Assembly: GCA_927911515.1 (NCBI GenBank)
Contig: CAKMQH010000250.1
Coordinates: 1 to 6,061 of the forward strand
Length of the DNA stretch: 6,061 bases
Source: an uncultured Neisseria sp.
GTDB taxonomy: Bacteria > Pseudomonadota > Gammaproteobacteria > Burkholderiales > Neisseriaceae
Direction: 5' to 3'
Shown here: piece by piece, positions 4,401 to 6,061 of the stretch
Layout of the letters: each line of letters opens with the position of its first letter
Numbering within the stretch: the first letter of the stretch is position 1
The notes under the pieces: model-generated
Told to the model about the DNA's origin: nothing
Seen by the model: only the letters and a program-made list of their open reading frames with translations
Database searches by the model: none
Position numbers and translations under genes: made by a program

Positions 4401-5758
4401 CTGAAAAAGTATTAATCGCCAACCGAGGCGAAATCGCGCTGCGCGTCCTGCGAGCCTGCCGTGAAATGGGCATCGCCACCGTCGCCGTGCATTCCGAAGC
4501 CGACAAAGACAGTCTGCACGTCAAACTTGCCGACGAATCCGTGTGCATCGGCCCTGCCGCTTCCGCACAAAGCTATCTCAATATTCCCGCCCTCATCGCC
4601 GCTGCTGAAGTTACCGGCGCGGATGCCATCCACCCGGGCTACGGCTTCCTTGCCGAAAATGCCAATTTTGCCGAACAGGTGGAGCATTCCGGCTTTACCT
4701 TTATCGGCCCACGCGCCGAAACCATCCGCCTGATGGGCGACAAAGTTTCCGCCAAACACGCGATGATTGAAGCGGGCGTACCTTGTGTTCCCGGTTCGGA
4801 AGGCGCTCTGTCCGACGATCCCGCCGAAATTCTCAAAACCGCCGATAAAGTCGGTTATCCCGTGATTATCAAAGCATCGGGCGGCGGCGGCGGACGCGGT
4901 ATGCGCGTGGTCGAGAAAAAAGAAGACCTCATCAAATCCGTCGAAATGACCAAAGCCGAAGCAGGCGCGGCGTTCGGCAACCCGATGGTCTATATGGAGC
5001 GCTACCTGCAACGCCCGCGCCACGTCGAAATCCAAGTGCTTGCCGACGAACACGGCAACGCCATCTACCTTGCCGAGCGCGATTGCTCCATGCAGCGCCG
5101 CCACCAAAAAGTCATCGAAGAAGCACCTGCTCCCTTCATCGACGAAAAAGCCCGCGAAAAAATCGGCAAAGCCTGTACCGACGCCTGCAAACGCATCGGC
5201 TACCGTGGCGCAGGTACGTTTGAATTCCTGTATGAAAACGGCGAATTCTTCTTTATCGAAATGAACACCCGCGTCCAAGTCGAACACCCCGTTACCGAGC
5301 TGATTACCGGCGTGGACATCGTACAGGAACAAATCCGCATTGCCGGCGGCCTGCCTTTGCAATACAAGCAAAAAGACATCCAAATCGAAGGCCATGCTTT
5401 CGAGTGCCGCATCAATGCCGAAGACCCGTACAACTTCATCCCAAGCCCCGGTCTGATTGAAAGCTGCCACCTGCCCGGCGGCTTCGGCATCCGCGTGGAC
5501 AGCCATATTTACCAAGGCTACCGCATCCCGCCGTACTACGACAGCCTGATCGGTAAAGTCTGCGTTGTCGGCAAAGACCGTGAACAAGCCATGGCAAAAA
5601 TGCGCGTCGCCCTCGCCGAGCTTGCCGTAACCGGCATCAAAACCAATACCCCGCTGCACCGCGATTTGTTCAGCGATCCCGGTTTTCAAAAAGGCGGCGT
5701 CAGCATCCACTATCTGGAACACTGGCTGGAAGAACGCAAAGCCAAACAGGACAAATAA
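4398..5758 (+). CDS. accC: Biotin carboxylase subunit of acetyl-CoA carboxylase, frameshifted after codon 4
   Basis: AccC uses ATP and bicarbonate to carboxylate the biotin on AccB. The start at 4398 reads Met-Leu-Lys-Lys and then hits TAA at codon 6. Adding one base in the A5G tract (4404-4409) restores VLIANRGEIALRVLRAC and the continuous frame to the stop at 5758, giving 453 residues, the usual length. In that restored numbering the active-site residues sit on E. coli positions: K116, K159 before the glycine-rich ATP loop (GGGGGRGMRVV), E201, H209, H236, K238, E276, E288, N290, R292, E296 and R338. All domains (biotin carboxylase N, ATP-grasp, C-terminal) are intact. As written, only 4466-5758 can be read from an ATG, giving 430 residues without the first 23, which contain the first beta strand and the glycine motif; I would expect that form to be inactive. 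Sequencing error is the simplest cause, since the enzyme is normally essential. Confidence 0.92.
4404..4409 (+). other. Frameshift site: A5G tract at accC codons 3-4
   Basis: The tract is AAAAAG, followed by TATTAATCGCC. An intact neisserial accC needs one more base here (AAAAAAG or AAAAAGG) to read Lys-Lys-Val-Leu-Ile-Ala. A -1 slip on A-AAG would give exactly the expected Met-Leu-Lys-Lys-Val-Leu-Ile protein, so slippage could in principle rescue it. The tract is short for efficient transcriptional slippage. Confidence 0.8.
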
Positions 5759-5781
5759 AACCGTTCCGCTTGGATAGTCGG

Positions 5782-5822
5782 AGGTCTCTGAAAAACCGCA
5801 TGGCTTTCAGACGACCTTTTTT
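5782..5822 (+). terminator. Rho-independent terminator after accC, from a degenerate DUS pair
   Basis: AGGTCTCTGAAA (5782-5793) pairs with TTTCAGACGACCT (5805-5817) with one bulged C, around an 11-nt loop, and six Ts follow (5817-5822). It lies 23 bp after the accC stop and should end the accB-pmp3-accC transcript. The left arm is a DUS that has lost one G; the stem still forms with the bulge. Confidence 0.85.
5806..5817 (-). repeat. DNA uptake sequence, right arm of the accC terminator
   Basis: TTCAGACGACCT on the plus strand is an intact 12-base DUS. Its partner at 5782-5792 (AGGTC-TCTGAA) lacks one base and is probably no longer a good uptake signal. Confidence 0.92.
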
Positions 5823-5830
5823 CAAAGAGG

Positions 5831-5880
5831 TTGAAACCTTAGCATTAGGCATACATCAGCGATGTCTGACAGAGTTTCAA
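5831..5880. repeat. Nested inverted repeats between the accC terminator and Correia copy 2
   Basis: TTGAAAC (5831-5837) and GTTTCAA (5874-5880) are inverted copies. Inside them, ACATC (5853-5857) and GATGT (5861-5865) form a tight hairpin with loop AGC. No reading frame or known element is recognised. It directly abuts the Correia element. Confidence 0.35.
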
Positions 5881-5881
5881 A

Positions 5882-5987
5882 TATAGTGGATTAAATTTAA
5901 CCAGTACGGCGTTGCCTAGCCTTGCCGTACTATCTGTACTGTCTGCGGCTTCATCGCCTTGTCCTGATTTAAATTTAATTCACTATA
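5882..5987. mobile_element. Correia repeat enclosed element, short form (copy 2)
   Basis: A 106-bp element, TATAGTGG at the left and CACTATA at the right, in the same orientation as copy 1 and differing from it at five positions (equivalent to 158, 174, 178, 213 and 240). The last difference (TTCACTATA) breaks one base of the right terminal repeat. It also lacks the central IHF-site block. It lies 65 bp beyond the accC terminator. Confidence 0.9.
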
Positions 5988-5990
5988 TCA

Positions 5991-6044
5991 TTGAATCGTT
6001 TCCGTACAAGACACATCCGTGTTCAAATAGAGAAACCGATTCAA
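5991..6044. repeat. Imperfect long inverted repeat at the right edge
   Basis: TTGAATCGTTTC (5991-6002) pairs with GAAACCGATTCAA (6032-6044) across 12 positions with one bulged C. Inside, ACAC and GTGT (6011-6014, 6019-6022) make a small second hairpin. No U-tract follows within the window. I see no gene from 5759 to 6061. The structure may belong to the control region of a gene beyond the edge or to another repeat. Confidence 0.35.
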
Positions 6045-6061
6045 ACCGAAACAGACAATCA

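Noticed and set aside
4412..5722. Long open frame of 436 codons on the minus strand opposite accC
   Set aside because: It is antisense to a gene whose catalytic residues all match the biotin carboxylase family. Its translation is Phe/Asp/Gly-Val-rich with no recognisable domain, as expected from the codon bias of the real strand.
1..6061. CRISPR array, tRNA, rRNA, phage or toxin-antitoxin module
   Set aside because: No regularly spaced repeats, no cloverleaf or rRNA sequence, no integrase or transposase frame, and no paired small genes of that kind were found on either strand.

Overview
The window looks like chromosome from a commensal Neisseria. The evidence is the dense scatter of the 10-mer GTCGTCTGAA, usually as AGGTCGTCTGAA. 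This is the DNA uptake sequence (DUS) dialect of the N. mucosa/sicca/subflava/flavescens group, not the GCCGTCTGAA core of N. meningitidis and N. gonorrhoeae. Two short-form Correia elements (about 106 bp each, neisserial MITEs) lie near the two ends, and the protein sequences are neisserial in character. The species cannot be fixed from sequence alone.

Layout from left to right. (1) The 5' end of an exonuclease III gene (xthA, minus strand) runs off the left edge, with a Correia element just upstream of its start. (2) A small ArsR-family regulator (minus strand) has its own terminator. (3) An 800-bp AT-rich divergent intergenic region holds a DUS, two inverted repeats and a good sigma70-like promoter. 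(4) A plus-strand gene encodes a membrane-anchored NERD-domain protein whose nuclease E-x-K signature is replaced by T-x-P. (5) queA (tRNA queuosine biosynthesis, minus strand) converges on it across a bidirectional terminator built from two inverted DUS. (6) Divergent from queA is an acetyl-CoA carboxylase cluster on the plus strand: accB (biotin carboxyl carrier protein), a 63-residue Pmp3/YqaE-like membrane protein, and accC (biotin carboxylase). A DUS-derived terminator closes it. (7) The right end holds the second Correia element and two hairpin-forming stretches, with no gene seen.

AccB and AccC perform the first half-reaction of fatty-acid synthesis, ATP-dependent carboxylation of biotin on AccB. 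The Pmp3-like gene sits between them with its own ribosome binding site and probably shares their transcript. The most striking anomaly is in accC. Its well-placed start at 4398 (ATG with a strong Shine-Dalgarno) is followed after four codons by a one-base deletion in an A5G tract, giving a stop at codon 6. The rest of the gene is intact and, with the base restored, every active-site residue falls on its E. coli number. Because AccC is normally essential, a sequencing error is the simplest reading, but a real frameshift with slippage at the A5G tract is possible.

I see no CRISPR array, tRNA, rRNA, phage gene or clear novel multi-gene system. The window is mostly ordinary neisserial chromosome with the oddities listed in the findings.
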